Origin: Paludibacter sp.
GTDB lineage: Bacteria; Bacteroidota; Bacteroidia; Bacteroidales; Paludibacteraceae
Assembly (NCBI GenBank): GCA_028710895.1
Contig: JAQTTH010000021.1
Coordinates: forward strand, 1 to 64,000
Direction: 5' to 3'
Length of the DNA stretch: 64,000 bases
Part shown: one piece after another, positions 47,385-57,386 of the stretch
Layout: every line of letters begins with the position of its first letter
Numbering within the stretch: the stretch's first letter is position 1
The notes under the pieces: model-generated
Told to the model about the DNA's origin: nothing
The model's input: the letters and a program-made list of their open reading frames with translations, nothing else
The model's database searches: none
Position numbers and translations under genes: made by a program

Positions 47385-47541
47385 GAATGAAATAGTAAAA
47401 AATAAGAATGTAAATATGTATTATGCGAATGAAATATGTAATTACACGAACTAATTATTTAATTACATGAATGAAATATTCAATTATACGAATGAAAGTA
47501 TGTATTACGTGAATAAAAGTATGTATTGCGCGAATGTACAC
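47385..47541. repeat. 21-bp degenerate tandem repeat array
   Basis: Seven full units and a partial eighth, each starting GAATGAAAtatgtAattaca-like (GAATG or GAAT at the left, AATTAC/ATTACG/ATTGCG at the right), follow at exact 21-bp steps from 47385. Stops occur in the frames I checked, so it is not coding. The 21-bp step is two helical turns. It lies about 270 bp before topA. Confidence 0.75.
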
Positions 47542-47812
47542 GACCATTTTGTTGAAGTAAGTTATCAATGCAGAATGACGACAACTAAATTTCTGATTTT
47601 TATCTATAACTTCAGCATTCCGTAATAAGCTAAAATTGATTTGCCGATAAGCCTAAATACCTACGAAATAGGAGAAAGTTTGACATTTAGACCTTATTTT
47701 AGCCTTTATTTAATAAAAAACAAAAATAATGTGCTGAAAATTTGGCTCGTACCTACATGTTTTTGTTATTTTGCACCCGATTTGAACCATCATACACCTA
47801 ACTAATCGTTTT
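47542..47812. other. upstream region of topA
   Basis: No gene is seen. A near-match to the -7 box (TTATTTTG, about 47769-47776) lies about 40 bp before the topA ATG and may be its promoter. Confidence 0.4.
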
Positions 47813-50239
47813 ATGCCAAAAAATCTTGTCATAGTAGAGTCCCCTGCCAAAGCAAAAACCATAGAAAAGTTTCTTGGAAAAGACTATCAGGTAATGTCCA
47901 GTTTCGGGCATATCCGCGATTTGGCTGAAAAGGGTCTTGGAATTGATTTCGAAAATAATTACAAACCGGATTATGTGGTTTCAACCGACAAGAAGAAATT
48001 AGTTGCCGAGCTGAAGAAAGCAACGAAGGATTCGGAAACGATTTGGCTTGCTTCCGATGAGGACCGCGAGGGAGAAGCCATTGCCTGGCACTTGTACGAA
48101 GAGCTGAAACTCAAAAAAGAAAATACACGCCGCATTGTTTTTCACGAGATTACAAAGGATGCGATTCTTCATGCTATCGAACATCCCCGCGACATAGATG
48201 TAAACCTAGTGGATGCGCAACAGGCACGCCGTGTGCTCGACCGCATTGTAGGTTTCGAGCTTTCACCAATTTTGTGGCGCAAAGTTCGTCCGTCTTTGTC
48301 GGCCGGCCGTGTACAGTCGGTGGCTGTTCGCCTGATTGTGGAGCGCGAACGAGAAATTAATCAGTTTACGGCAGAAGCAAATTACCGGGTTAGTGCTGTG
48401 TTTACATCGGTGGATGCTAACGGCAAACCGGTGGAACTGAAAGCAGAACTTCCACAACGCTTTGCTACTAAAGCCGAAGCAGAGGCATTTCTTGAAATAT
48501 GCAACGGCGCACAATTCAGCGTTGACAATATTATAACCAAGCCGGCCAAAAAATCTCCGGCACCACCATTCACCACTTCAACGCTACAGCAGGAAGCTGC
48601 CCGTAAGCTGGGATTTTCGGTAGCGCAAACTATGCAGGTGGCACAGCGACTATACGAAGCCGGTAAGATTACCTACATGCGTACCGACTCGGTGAACCTG
48701 TCGGATTTGGCACTGGGTACTTCCAAAGCTGAAATTATCAGCATGGCAGGCGAAAAATACGTGCATATCCGCAAGTTCAACACCAAATCCAAAGGAGCTC
48801 AGGAAGCGCACGAGGCCATTCGTCCGTCGTATATGAATGCGCACACCGTGGACGGAACTTCGCAGGAAAAGCGCTTGTACGAACTGATTTGGAAACGTAC
48901 AATCGCGTCGCAAATGTCGGATGCCGAACTGGAAAAAACATCCATCTATATAAGTGTTTCGGGAAGCAAACTCCAGTTTGTGGCTTCGGGCGAAGTAATT
49001 GTGTTCGACGGTTTCCTGAAAGTATACATGGAATCGACCGACGACGAAACGGATGCTGAAAACGAATCGCTGTTGCCGGCTATGAAGAATGGCGAAACGC
49101 TTCACTATACCGAAATAGTTGCTCAGGAGCGTTTCTCGCAAAAACCACCGCGCTACGGCGAAGCAAGTTTGGTTCGTAAAATGGAAGAGTTGGGAATTGG
49201 TCGCCCGTCGACGTATGCGCCAACAATATCTACCATCCAAAACCGTTTGTATGTTGAAAAGGGCGATCGTCCGGCCGAAAAGCGTGAGTACAATGTACTC
49301 AAACTGAAAGCAGGAAAGATTACCGATAAGATAAAAGAAGAAAATACAGGAGCCGAAAAATCGAAACTGTTCCCTACCGATATAGGTACAGTGGTAAACG
49401 ACTTCCTGACTGAATATTTCCCGGGCATTCTGAACTATAACTTTACGGCTGAGGTTGAAAAGGAATTTGATAACATTGCCGATGGAGATATTAAATGGAC
49501 GGTTGCCATTGATAAATTCTATAAAGCGTTCCATCCGATTGTGCTGGATACCATGCAAAATTCCGAACGTCAGGTGGGCGAACGCATCCTGGGTGTTGAC
49601 CCAACGAGTGGTCGTCAACTTTCGGTAAAAATTGGGAAATATGGTCCGTTGGCTCAGATTGGGACTGTGGAAGAAGAAGAGAAACCAGTGTTTGCTTCGC
49701 TTCTGAAATCGCAATCTATCGAAAGCATTACCATGGAAGAAGCGTTGGAATTGTTCAAGCTTCCACGTCAGGTGGGTGAATTCGAAGGCAAAGTAATGAC
49801 AGTGGCTATCGGTCGTTTTGGTCCGTATATCCGTCACGATTCTACCTTCTATTCGTTGCCAAAAACAGATGACCCGATGGAAGTAACAACAGAACGTGCC
49901 ATTGAGATTATTGAAGAAAAACGCGAAGTTGAAAGGAACCGGGTTATTCAAACCCTGGGCGAAAACGGCGAGATACAGGTATTGAACGGTCGTTTTGGAC
50001 CTTATTTCACCTGCGATAAGGTCAATTATAAGATCTTCCCAAAAGGAACCGATCCATTGACACTTACACTTGAGCGATGCCAGGAACTGATTGCCGCTCA
50101 GCCGGAGGCAGCAAACAAAAAGAAACCTTTCGGACGTAAAGGAGCTGCTGCTAAACCTGCAAAAGCCGAGAAGGAAATAAAGGCAAAGCCTAAAGCGAAA
50201 GTAAAGGCGAAAGCAAAACCTGCTGCCAAAAAGAAATAA
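47813..50239 (+). CDS. topA: DNA topoisomerase I
   Basis: The 808-aa type IA enzyme relaxes negative supercoils. It has the TOPRIM domain (NLVIVESPAKAKTIEKFLG in part; acidic LASDEDREGEAIAWH), the active Tyr in ITYMRTDSVNLS, and GAQEAHEAIRPS. Instead of the zinc ribbons of E. coli TopA it has C-terminal repeat modules of the GRFGPY type (KIGKYGPLAQIG, AIGRFGPYIRH, NGRFGPYFTC), then a Lys/Ala-rich tail (KAKPKAKVKAKAKP). This is the common Bacteroidota layout. Confidence 0.96.
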   Translation: MPKNLVIVESPAKAKTIEKFLGKDYQVMSSFGHIRDLAEKGLGIDFENNYKPDYVVSTDKKKLVAELKKATKDSETIWLASDEDREGEAIAWHLYEELKLKKENTRRIVFHEITKDAILHAIEHPRDIDVNLVDAQQARRVLDRIVGFELSPILWRKVRPSLSAGRVQSVAVRLIVEREREINQFTAEANYRVSAVFTSVDANGKPVELKAELPQRFATKAEAEAFLEICNGAQFSVDNIITKPAKKSPAPPFTTSTLQQEAARKLGFSVAQTMQVAQRLYEAGKITYMRTDSVNLSDLALGTSKAEIISMAGEKYVHIRKFNTKSKGAQEAHEAIRPSYMNAHTVDGTSQEKRLYELIWKRTIASQMSDAELEKTSIYISVSGSKLQFVASGEVIVFDGFLKVYMESTDDETDAENESLLPAMKNGETLHYTEIVAQERFSQKPPRYGEASLVRKMEELGIGRPSTYAPTISTIQNRLYVEKGDRPAEKREYNVLKLKAGKITDKIKEENTGAEKSKLFPTDIGTVVNDFLTEYFPGILNYNFTAEVEKEFDNIADGDIKWTVAIDKFYKAFHPIVLDTMQNSERQVGERILGVDPTSGRQLSVKIGKYGPLAQIGTVEEEEKPVFASLLKSQSIESITMEEALELFKLPRQVGEFEGKVMTVAIGRFGPYIRHDSTFYSLPKTDDPMEVTTERAIEIIEEKREVERNRVIQTLGENGEIQVLNGRFGPYFTCDKVNYKIFPKGTDPLTLTLERCQELIAAQPEAANKKKPFGRKGAAAKPAKAEKEIKAKPKAKVKAKAKPAAKKK

Positions 50240-50255
50240 CGAAATAGTATTGATT

Positions 50256-51293
50256 ATGCGAAATATAATTATATTGTCGCTTCTGCTGATAGCTAATTTG
50301 TTTGCAGGAGCTCAGTCCTTTTCTCTCACATCGGGAGAGTCGGTTTTGGTTTATTCATTACCCAAAACCCAGTTCAGCATTGAAGTGGAAACGGAAAAGG
50401 TAACACAAAAGCCGGGTATGTTTTACCGGTATTCGGAGCGTTACCTGGCCACAACCAATGTAATTACCCAGGAAAAAACAATTTACCGGCTGAAAGGTAT
50501 TAAAGTAACAGCTCAGGCTGTTGCCGATTCAACACGTACTTATTCGTTTGTTCCAACAAAAGACCTGCAAACAAACCACCTGACAGTAAACTCAAAAGGG
50601 ATACTTTGTGGGGTGAATGTGGCGTTGAATGAAAAAACTATTATCAAGAACCTGATTAAGAATACGGTTGAAGAAAGTGCAGGTTCAGCTAATCTGCTGC
50701 CCTTGGGCGAAGAATATATGATGGCCGGATCGGAAGCTAAACTGGCCGAGGGTGCTGCCAAACAAATTTACCGCATTCGCGAAAGCCGCATGAGCCTGCT
50801 CACAGCCGATGTAGAGAAAATGCCAGCTGATGGTGCTTCTTTTAAATCGATGCTGGATGGGATGAATAAAATGGAACGCGACCTGACTGATTTGTTCGTT
50901 GGTAAAACAATTACCGAAACGCAAACCCGTAGAATCAGTATAACACCTGCAAAAGCCATGTCGAACGAAGTTATATTCAGACTATCAGCTCTGCGCGGTG
51001 TTGTGGCAACCGATGATTTAGGCGGTGATCCTTATTTTATCACAATAACTCCTTCGGTCATCAAAACTGTCGCACCCGATCCAAAGGCCAAACAAGGCAA
51101 ACCGGCACTTTATTATATCCTGCCTGCAACTACCAATGTATCAATCAGCAACGGTATAAATACAGTGTACTCAGAAAAATTTGAAGTTCCTCAGTTTGGG
51201 GTTACAGTTCCGTTGTACGATGAATTTTTCAAACAAGCGAAAGTAAAAGTTCAGATAGATCCGCAAACCGGCAGACTCCTGAGCATCGACTAA
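50256..51293 (+). CDS. DUF4831-family secreted protein
   Basis: The 345-aa product has a signal peptide (NIIILSLLLIANLFAGAQ) and matches DUF4831 through GESVLVYSLPKTQFSIEVETEK (in part: VLVYSLPKTQ), MFYRYSERYLATTNVI and the C-terminal VTVPLYDEFF and IDPQTGRLLSI. The family is found in Bacteroidota and has no known function. ATG 50256 is preferred over a TTG at 50250. It follows topA by 16 bp and ends at a terminator. Confidence 0.85.
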   Translation: MRNIIILSLLLIANLFAGAQSFSLTSGESVLVYSLPKTQFSIEVETEKVTQKPGMFYRYSERYLATTNVITQEKTIYRLKGIKVTAQAVADSTRTYSFVPTKDLQTNHLTVNSKGILCGVNVALNEKTIIKNLIKNTVEESAGSANLLPLGEEYMMAGSEAKLAEGAAKQIYRIRESRMSLLTADVEKMPADGASFKSMLDGMNKMERDLTDLFVGKTITETQTRRISITPAKAMSNEVIFRLSALRGVVATDDLGGDPYFITITPSVIKTVAPDPKAKQGKPALYYILPATTNVSISNGINTVYSEKFEVPQFGVTVPLYDEFFKQAKVKVQIDPQTGRLLSID

Positions 51294-51316
51294 AATACAC
51301 ATTTGTCCACTTCATA

Positions 51317-51350
51317 AAATAGCATTATCCTCCAAGGGGTAATGCTATTT
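51317..51350 (+). terminator. terminator after the DUF4831 gene
   Basis: AAATAGCATTA pairs with TAATGCTATTT, extended by CC/GG, and seven to eight T follow. This is a standard intrinsic terminator. Confidence 0.85.
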
Positions 51351-51413
51351 TTTTGCCGTTTAAATATCCACAATTTAAGGTGATTTTTACACATTGAATA
51401 AATTAAGACCATC

Positions 51414-51421
51414 TACATTTG
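51414..51421 (+). promoter_or_regulatory. -7 box for the pectinesterase gene
   Basis: TACATTTG matches TAnnTTTG. A TTG at 51394-51396 lies 17 bp upstream, slightly short of the usual spacing. The leader would be about 75 nt. Confidence 0.5.
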
Positions 51422-51505
51422 TATAGTTTATCAACTCCGGAATTTAGTGGGGTTCATTCTCATGTCCAAAGTCTTAATCTATAAATACAATAAATTTAAT
51501 CACGT

Positions 51506-54500
51506 ATGAAAAAAACATGTTACTTCTTAATTGCCCTGTTTGTGACTTTGAGTCACGCTTACGGGCAGGTGGGCAAAACGAATACCCGTTCTCAATCATC
51601 AACAGCTTTGATTGATGCATGGGATTTTGGTGCTGAGCAGCTCGATGCTGCTGTTTATAACAATCAACTCACAGTTGCTGTCATTAATGGTTGGTATGCC
51701 GGTACTATTACTCCGGGTTCTGTATCAACAACTAATGTTTTTCCGGCCAGTTTCGCATCTGTTGGCGGATTGAGCTGGACAGGTGGTTCAAACGACCGCT
51801 TAAGAACGACTAATACTGCATTGACCCGCTATGATACTAACATAGCAAGTGCTGTTGGTTATACTGGTCGTTTGTATCAGAACGGAGCCGGTACAACTAC
51901 TCCTGCACGATATTTTACTTTTGTATTGAATGAGGATGACGAGGTAACAGTTGTTGCACGGGCGGACGCTGCGGGTAAAATTAATTTTACAAATTCGTTA
52001 TCAGGCCAGGCTGATTCTTATATTACAGCTACTGACATAGTGCCATTGAAGTTTGTGGCTAAAACTGCCGGAAGTTATAAGATTTATGATTCATCGGGCA
52101 AACCGAGTTATTTTCGTATTCTCCGCAAAGCTGCAACTTACAAAATAATGACCGGTACAATCAACACAACTGAAGGTGCTGATATTCCTGCCGGATACGG
52201 AATTACGTATACAAATGCTGCAGGTAAATCATGGACGGCAACAGTAGCAAACGATAACACCTATAGCGTTACTGTACCTTCGGGCTATAACTACACAGTA
52301 AGTATGGCAAATGCAAATGGGTATGTAATTACAACTACAAAAGCAGTGGCAGTGGCTGATGCTTCTGTTCCATTTGATCTCTCTATCAAAAAAGTGAGTC
52401 TCTTTACAGTTAGCGGAGCTATTTCCGGCTTGGGAACTTCTATATCCAAACTTAGCTTGACATTTACTCCTGCACTAGCCTCAAGTTATGTCCCTGAACC
52501 AGTAATCAATACTGCTGCTGCAACATATACAGTTCAGTTAGAAGCCAATAATAGTTATATTGTTGCTGCGAAAGGAGTAAATGATTATGCTATTTCAGAT
52601 AATGCAATCGTTGTGGCTCAGGCAGCTGTAACAAAAGATATCGTTTTTGCTCCAAAACCTGTATATGCTGTAACGATCGATGCATCTTCGCTGAATGCTT
52701 CTCAGCAAGCAGCTCTCACAACAACGTTCACGAATCTGAACGAATCGGGCTACACATATACATTTGCCCCGGGAACTCAGGTTTTGTTGCGCGATGGAAC
52801 ATATTCGATAGCTTGTAGCGGTTTAGATGCTTACCCACTCCAGCTGGCACTTACATCGAATTTGAAAGTTAACGGTGCGGCAACTTCGAAAACACTGGCA
52901 TTTTCTCCTGTAACAAACTGGTCGTTTGACGATGCTACAATCACAACATCTACCACTTCGTACAAAGGAATGTTGTTTACAGGAACTGCCTCGAATGAAA
53001 TAGCTAAGGGTCATTTGGTAATAAGTGGTACAGCAACAGTGAAGGTACCTGTTACCCCAGGGCAAAAGGTAATAGTTACGTATTATTATTCAGCTAACTT
53101 TACAGTTGAAGGTGGAACGGCCATTACAACAGCCAGCAATAGTACAACTTTACTCGAAACCGCACAATATACTTATCCCGGATCATCTGCAGGGGTTGTT
53201 ACAATTGCCAATGTTAGCGGAACAACCTATATTACTGATGTTACAGTTGTAAATACAATACCGTATGTAGCAACAATCACAGTTGGTCCGGATAAAAACT
53301 ATCAATCAGTAAATGATGCGCTGGCAGCAGTTCGTGCAATGGTTCGACCTGCCAGAGAGCGTGTAAAGATAATGATAGATCCGGGTAATTATGAGGAAAT
53401 GTTGGTGGTGGATGTTGATAGTGTGTCGCTTATCAATGCTTCTGCAACACCATCTATCGGTTTACTTGGTCAGGGAGTGAATATTGATGCTAATGCTGTA
53501 AGAATAACATCCTATTATGGGCATGGATATAATTATTACAGTATGGGTACAAACCAACGCTGGAGTGCCGATGCATTGCGCGTGAATAAAGAAAATGGTT
53601 ATACAAACTATGCTAATACAGGTGCCGGAACAACTAATAACTCGTACTGGAATGCCACCGTAATTGTTTCTGCAGCAGGTTTTCAGGCTCAAAACATTAT
53701 TTTTGAAAATTCGTACAACCAATACGTATCAAAGAAAGAGTCGGAAGATGTGGTTGTTGAATGGGTTTCGGCTGGAAAAGGAACACGCCCAACAACCCTG
53801 GGGAGTGTGGCTGTTCAAAACAAAAGTTTTGTAGAAAGAGCAGCTGCTATTGCTTATACTAAAAGTGGAGATAAGAGTGTCCTTTACAAATGCCGTGTGG
53901 TAGGACGTCAGGATTCATTCTATGGGGCTGAAGGTGCTCGTGTTGTAAGTTATAAAGGCTCATTGATGGGTGGTACCGATTATATTTTCGGTGGAATGAC
54001 ATTGGTTGCTTATATGAGCGATTTGGCAATGAATACAAGCGAAACAAATACCGACGTGGCTTATATTACCGCAGCTCAGCAAACAACAGCCCGGGGATAC
54101 CTGATGTATGGTTGTACAGTTACTTCAGCTAAGCCCGGAACTGAGACTGCTTCAACTTACCTTTCAAAACCGGGAGAGTTTGGTCGTCCATGGGCCGCTA
54201 CCACCAGTGAAGTTGTTTTCTATAACACGACAATCGAAGCTACAAATAATCCTTCATTTGCAGGCAAGTCACTTATTGCACCAGAAGCCTGGTTAAATAC
54301 ACTGAGCGGTACTTCCAATAAATGTTACGAGTATGGTACAATCGAATTATCGGGAGAAAATAATCAGTCAAGTCGTGCTGCATGGTCTACTGTTTTATCA
54401 ACTCCCACTCTGACTGATGCTACTGCTATTAATACATTCAATTTTACGAAAGGCACAGATAACTGGGATCCGATTCCTACGTACATCGCACTGGAATCAG

Positions 54501-54748
54501 GTGGTTTAAGCACAGCACTATCGGCATTACAACCCGCAGCTTTGGTTCAGATTAATACAAAGGGGAGCCAAATCTTTATTTCCAATGTAAATACGGACAC
54601 TCACATCTATGTGTATGCCATTGATGGCTCAAAGTTGAAAGCATTTGATACAAATGTAGATGTGAATTTTTCTCTTGCCAGGGGGATTTGGATTGTAAAG
54701 GCCCGGTCTGCCGCAGGAAACAAAACAACTAAAGTTCTCATTAACTAG
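51506..54748 (+). CDS. T9SS-exported CE8 pectinesterase with N-terminal beta modules
   Basis: The 1080-aa product has a signal peptide (YFLIALFVTLSHAYGQ), several beta-rich modules up to about residue 590, and a right-handed beta-helix pectin methylesterase domain (about 590-980). Signatures are YQSVNDALAAV, a GRQDSFYG motif with the catalytic Asp region, GGTDYIFG with the second Asp, and GEFGRPWA with the conserved Arg/Trp. The C-terminal 75 residues (QIFISNVNTDTHIYVYAIDGS to the end, in part) look like a T9SS sorting domain. It removes methyl esters from pectin outside the cell. The GH28 gene downstream on the same strand completes a pectin pair. Confidence 0.9.
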   Translation: MKKTCYFLIALFVTLSHAYGQVGKTNTRSQSSTALIDAWDFGAEQLDAAVYNNQLTVAVINGWYAGTITPGSVSTTNVFPASFASVGGLSWTGGSNDRLRTTNTALTRYDTNIASAVGYTGRLYQNGAGTTTPARYFTFVLNEDDEVTVVARADAAGKINFTNSLSGQADSYITATDIVPLKFVAKTAGSYKIYDSSGKPSYFRILRKAATYKIMTGTINTTEGADIPAGYGITYTNAAGKSWTATVANDNTYSVTVPSGYNYTVSMANANGYVITTTKAVAVADASVPFDLSIKKVSLFTVSGAISGLGTSISKLSLTFTPALASSYVPEPVINTAAATYTVQLEANNSYIVAAKGVNDYAISDNAIVVAQAAVTKDIVFAPKPVYAVTIDASSLNASQQAALTTTFTNLNESGYTYTFAPGTQVLLRDGTYSIACSGLDAYPLQLALTSNLKVNGAATSKTLAFSPVTNWSFDDATITTSTTSYKGMLFTGTASNEIAKGHLVISGTATVKVPVTPGQKVIVTYYYSANFTVEGGTAITTASNSTTLLETAQYTYPGSSAGVVTIANVSGTTYITDVTVVNTIPYVATITVGPDKNYQSVNDALAAVRAMVRPARERVKIMIDPGNYEEMLVVDVDSVSLINASATPSIGLLGQGVNIDANAVRITSYYGHGYNYYSMGTNQRWSADALRVNKENGYTNYANTGAGTTNNSYWNATVIVSAAGFQAQNIIFENSYNQYVSKKESEDVVVEWVSAGKGTRPTTLGSVAVQNKSFVERAAAIAYTKSGDKSVLYKCRVVGRQDSFYGAEGARVVSYKGSLMGGTDYIFGGMTLVAYMSDLAMNTSETNTDVAYITAAQQTTARGYLMYGCTVTSAKPGTETASTYLSKPGEFGRPWAATTSEVVFYNTTIEATNNPSFAGKSLIAPEAWLNTLSGTSNKCYEYGTIELSGENNQSSRAAWSTVLSTPTLTDATAINTFNFTKGTDNWDPIPTYIALESGGLSTALSALQPAALVQINTKGSQIFISNVNTDTHIYVYAIDGSKLKAFDTNVDVNFSLARGIWIVKARSAAGNKTTKVLIN

Positions 54749-54758
54749 AAGTTCAAAT

Positions 54759-54807
54759 AAAAACAAAAAGAGTTTCTCCAATTACCGGAGAAACTCTTTT
54801 TGTTTTT
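54759..54807. terminator. terminator between the pectinesterase and GH28 genes
   Basis: A perfect 21-bp inverted repeat (core AGAGTTTCTCC / GGAGAAACTCT) with a 7-nt loop is flanked by A and T runs. It shows that the two pectin genes have separate transcripts. Confidence 0.85.
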
Positions 54808-54839
54808 AGATTAAGTGTGGAATACTAAAAAATAATCAG

Positions 54840-54847
54840 TAGTTTTG
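54840..54847 (+). promoter_or_regulatory. -7 box for the GH28 gene
   Basis: TAGTTTTG matches TAnnTTTG, 23 bp before the ATG. This suits the terminator just upstream, but the leader is very short. Confidence 0.45.
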
Positions 54848-54870
54848 CTTACTCAATCTTCAAATATTAA

Positions 54871-56253
54871 ATGATGAAACGCATTGCATTTTCAGTAATA
54901 CTTATAATTGCTGCTTCCATATCAGCTTCTGCCAAGAGCCCAATAATCGATGTGAAAAGTATTCTCAAAAATATTGTTGCACCTGCTTTCCCCGATAAGA
55001 AGTTTAATATCCTCGATTTTGGAGCTATAAATGATGGTATTACCGATTCGCGGGTGGCCATAAACAATGCTATAACTGCTTGCAGCAATGCGCGTGGAGG
55101 AATTGTCCTTGTTCCGGCCGGAAAGTATTATGTGGCAGGTTCAATCATTCTTAAAAGTAATGTAAATCTGAATCTGGCTGATGGAGCAGAGATTATATTC
55201 AGCTCCAGGCCACAGGATTATGCTCCTTTTGTTCTTACCACCTGGGAAGGGACGGAGTTATTCAACTACTCTCCCCTGGTTTATGCTTATCACGTCTCAA
55301 ATGTTGCCATTACAGGCAAAGGTACATTGAATGGTAGCGCCACAACCAGTTTTGCCACATGGCGACCACAAGGTTCTAACATGCAGGATAAAATCCGGCA
55401 AATGGGTATCAATCAGGTACCTGTGAACCAACGAAACTTTGGTTTGGATTCCCGTTTACCACCCAGCATGATTGAATTTTTCGGTTGTTCAAATGTCTTG
55501 GTTCAGGACATTCATATTCTCGATGCACCTTACTGGATTATTCATCCGGTATTTTGCAACAATGTGACTGTTCGTGGGGTAGAAACAACCAGCAATAACC
55601 TGAACAATGATGGTTGCGACCCGGAATATACCCGTAATGTATTGATTGAAAATTGTACGTTTAATGTGGGTGACGATGCCATTGCTATCAAAGCCGGACG
55701 GGATCAGGATGGTTGGCGAATAGGGCAGCCAACTGAAAATATTGTTATTCGCAATTGTCGTTTCAATTCAAAATGCAACGGACTTTGCATTGGTAGCGAA
55801 ATGTCGGCCGGGGTTCAGAATGTGTTTATGGAAAACGTCAAAATAAAGAACTCATTGAGTGGTATTTATTTTAAATCCAATCTCGACAGAGGTGGCTTTA
55901 TCCGCAATGTGTGGATTCGAAATATCGAAATTGACAGCGTTCGGTCTGCATTGGTTCGGTTCGAGACAAACTATCATGGCAGCAGAGGTGGCTTTCACCC
56001 AACGCTTTTTCAAAACTTCCTGATTGAGAATGTTACGGGAGATCGTTCGGGTGAATGTGGATTTTATGCGGTAGGAATTGATAAATATCCGTTGAAAGAC
56101 ATTACACTGAAAAACATTAAGTTGAGGAGTTGTAAAACTCCATACATTATGCGCAATACGGAACATGTAACTTTTGAGAACGTTGAACTGGGTGGAATTA
56201 CTTTGCCGAAATATCCGGAAGAAACAAAAGAAGCTGCCTTACATTCGTATTGA
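54871..56253 (+). CDS. GH28-family protein (polygalacturonase-like, divergent active site)
   Basis: The 460-aa product has a signal peptide (AFSVILIIAASISASA) and a beta-helix GH28 domain starting FNILDFGAINDGITDS. The acidic motifs NNDGCDPE and VGDDAIAIK are present. Two usual active-site motifs differ: the His of GHG is Asn (CNGLCIGSEMS) and the RIK segment reads YFKSNLDRGG. This suits a Bacteroidota GH28 subgroup whose substrate may not be plain homogalacturonan. Adjacency to the CE8 gene supports pectin as target. A second ATG at 54874 is equally possible. Confidence 0.88.
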   Translation: MMKRIAFSVILIIAASISASAKSPIIDVKSILKNIVAPAFPDKKFNILDFGAINDGITDSRVAINNAITACSNARGGIVLVPAGKYYVAGSIILKSNVNLNLADGAEIIFSSRPQDYAPFVLTTWEGTELFNYSPLVYAYHVSNVAITGKGTLNGSATTSFATWRPQGSNMQDKIRQMGINQVPVNQRNFGLDSRLPPSMIEFFGCSNVLVQDIHILDAPYWIIHPVFCNNVTVRGVETTSNNLNNDGCDPEYTRNVLIENCTFNVGDDAIAIKAGRDQDGWRIGQPTENIVIRNCRFNSKCNGLCIGSEMSAGVQNVFMENVKIKNSLSGIYFKSNLDRGGFIRNVWIRNIEIDSVRSALVRFETNYHGSRGGFHPTLFQNFLIENVTGDRSGECGFYAVGIDKYPLKDITLKNIKLRSCKTPYIMRNTEHVTFENVELGGITLPKYPEETKEAALHSY

Positions 56254-56282
56254 TTACTGACTTCGGAACCCTCAATTCGACG

Positions 56283-57167
56283 TTAAAAACGTTTTTTTAC
56301 AAGCACCTTAAGGCCATCAGCAACTGTTTTTACAATAATCTCTTTGCCTTCTTCGTATGGTTCGCCATCAAAGTGAAATGGACCCGATTCTTCGCGCTGA
56401 AGCGTAATATTATCGGCTCTGAGGGTTGTCATAAACAGATCCTTGTCAATTGTTTTGGCAAAGAGTTGTAACGCCAACGTCGGTATGGCAATGACCGGAA
56501 AATTACTCATGATGGAGATATCAATTTTTCCATCCTGCACGCTCGCTTGTGGAGCTATGTAAGCGTTATTTCCCCATTGCGATGCATTGGCAAACGTAAG
56601 AACAAAAGCTTTTGCATTCAGGTCGATGTCCTGTCCAATCAAATGGTAGTTTTGTGACTTGTAACTGAAGTATCCGGTGATAATTTTCTCGATATAACTC
56701 ATAACACCACGCTTTTTGCCCTTGGCAAATTCGGTGCTTACGTAAGCGTCGAAGCCGGTACCACAGGTGCAAAAGAATGGTTGATTGTTTACAAGGCCAT
56801 AATCCATAAGTATAGATTCGGAATGGTTGAGTTGTTGAATGGCTTTTCGAACGTTCATGGGTATGCCCAAATGGCGGGCCAATCCATTTCCTGAACCAAT
56901 AGGGACAATTCCAAGCGAAGTGTTTGTATGAGTTAAAGCACGTCCTATTTCATTGACAGTTCCATCGCCTCCTACTGCTACAACAATATCAAATCCCTGT
57001 TCCACAAATTCTTTGGCTAGTTCAGTGCCATGACCACGATATTGTGTGACGATAACCTGAGATTCAAAAACAGCAGCATCCAATTCTTCGAGAATCATTC
57101 CCGGCAAATCATGTTTCTTGCCTGTTCCCGACTTTGGGTTTATGATAAAAGCAATTTTCTTTCTCAT
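56283..57167 (-). CDS. diacylglycerol kinase-family lipid kinase (YegS/BmrU type)
   Basis: The 294-aa cytoplasmic product has the NPKSGTG start, the nucleotide motif VAVGGDGTVNEIG and the PIGSGNGLARHLG segment of the DAGK catalytic family; the C-terminal beta domain includes GPFHFDGEPYE. It phosphorylates a lipid such as diacylglycerol; the substrate is not defined. It is convergent with the GH28 gene and divergent from rnr. Confidence 0.9.
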   Translation of the reverse strand: MRKKIAFIINPKSGTGKKHDLPGMILEELDAAVFESQVIVTQYRGHGTELAKEFVEQGFDIVVAVGGDGTVNEIGRALTHTNTSLGIVPIGSGNGLARHLGIPMNVRKAIQQLNHSESILMDYGLVNNQPFFCTCGTGFDAYVSTEFAKGKKRGVMSYIEKIITGYFSYKSQNYHLIGQDIDLNAKAFVLTFANASQWGNNAYIAPQASVQDGKIDISIMSNFPVIAIPTLALQLFAKTIDKDLFMTTLRADNITLQREESGPFHFDGEPYEEGKEIIVKTVADGLKVLVKKRF

Positions 57168-57276
57168 TATTGTCTACAACTCAGTTGGTTTTGGATTGCG
57201 AAAGTACAAATAATTTATCAATTTCAATCAAATTAAGAATTCGTTACAAAAAAACTATTCATATCAATGCAATGTT

Positions 57277-57284
57277 GTATATTT
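57277..57284 (+). promoter_or_regulatory. -7 box for rnr
   Basis: TATATTTG matches TAnnTTTG. The predicted leader is about 95 nt. No -33 TTTG at the right distance is seen. Confidence 0.45.
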
Positions 57285-57386
57285 GCATGAGATAAGATGC
57301 TCTCCACATCTTTCATTTTTACGATTCCCAAAACGATTGACACAAAACGGGTTTAAACCGTTCAATTTTTCTAATTTTATAATCCC

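Noticed and set aside
47385-47541. CRISPR array
   Set aside because: The 21-bp units are directly adjacent, diverged, without unique spacers or nearby cas genes.
48650-49951. 433-codon reverse frame inside topA
   Set aside because: It is a shadow of the topA reading frame, with a Phe/His/Arg-rich composition and no motif.
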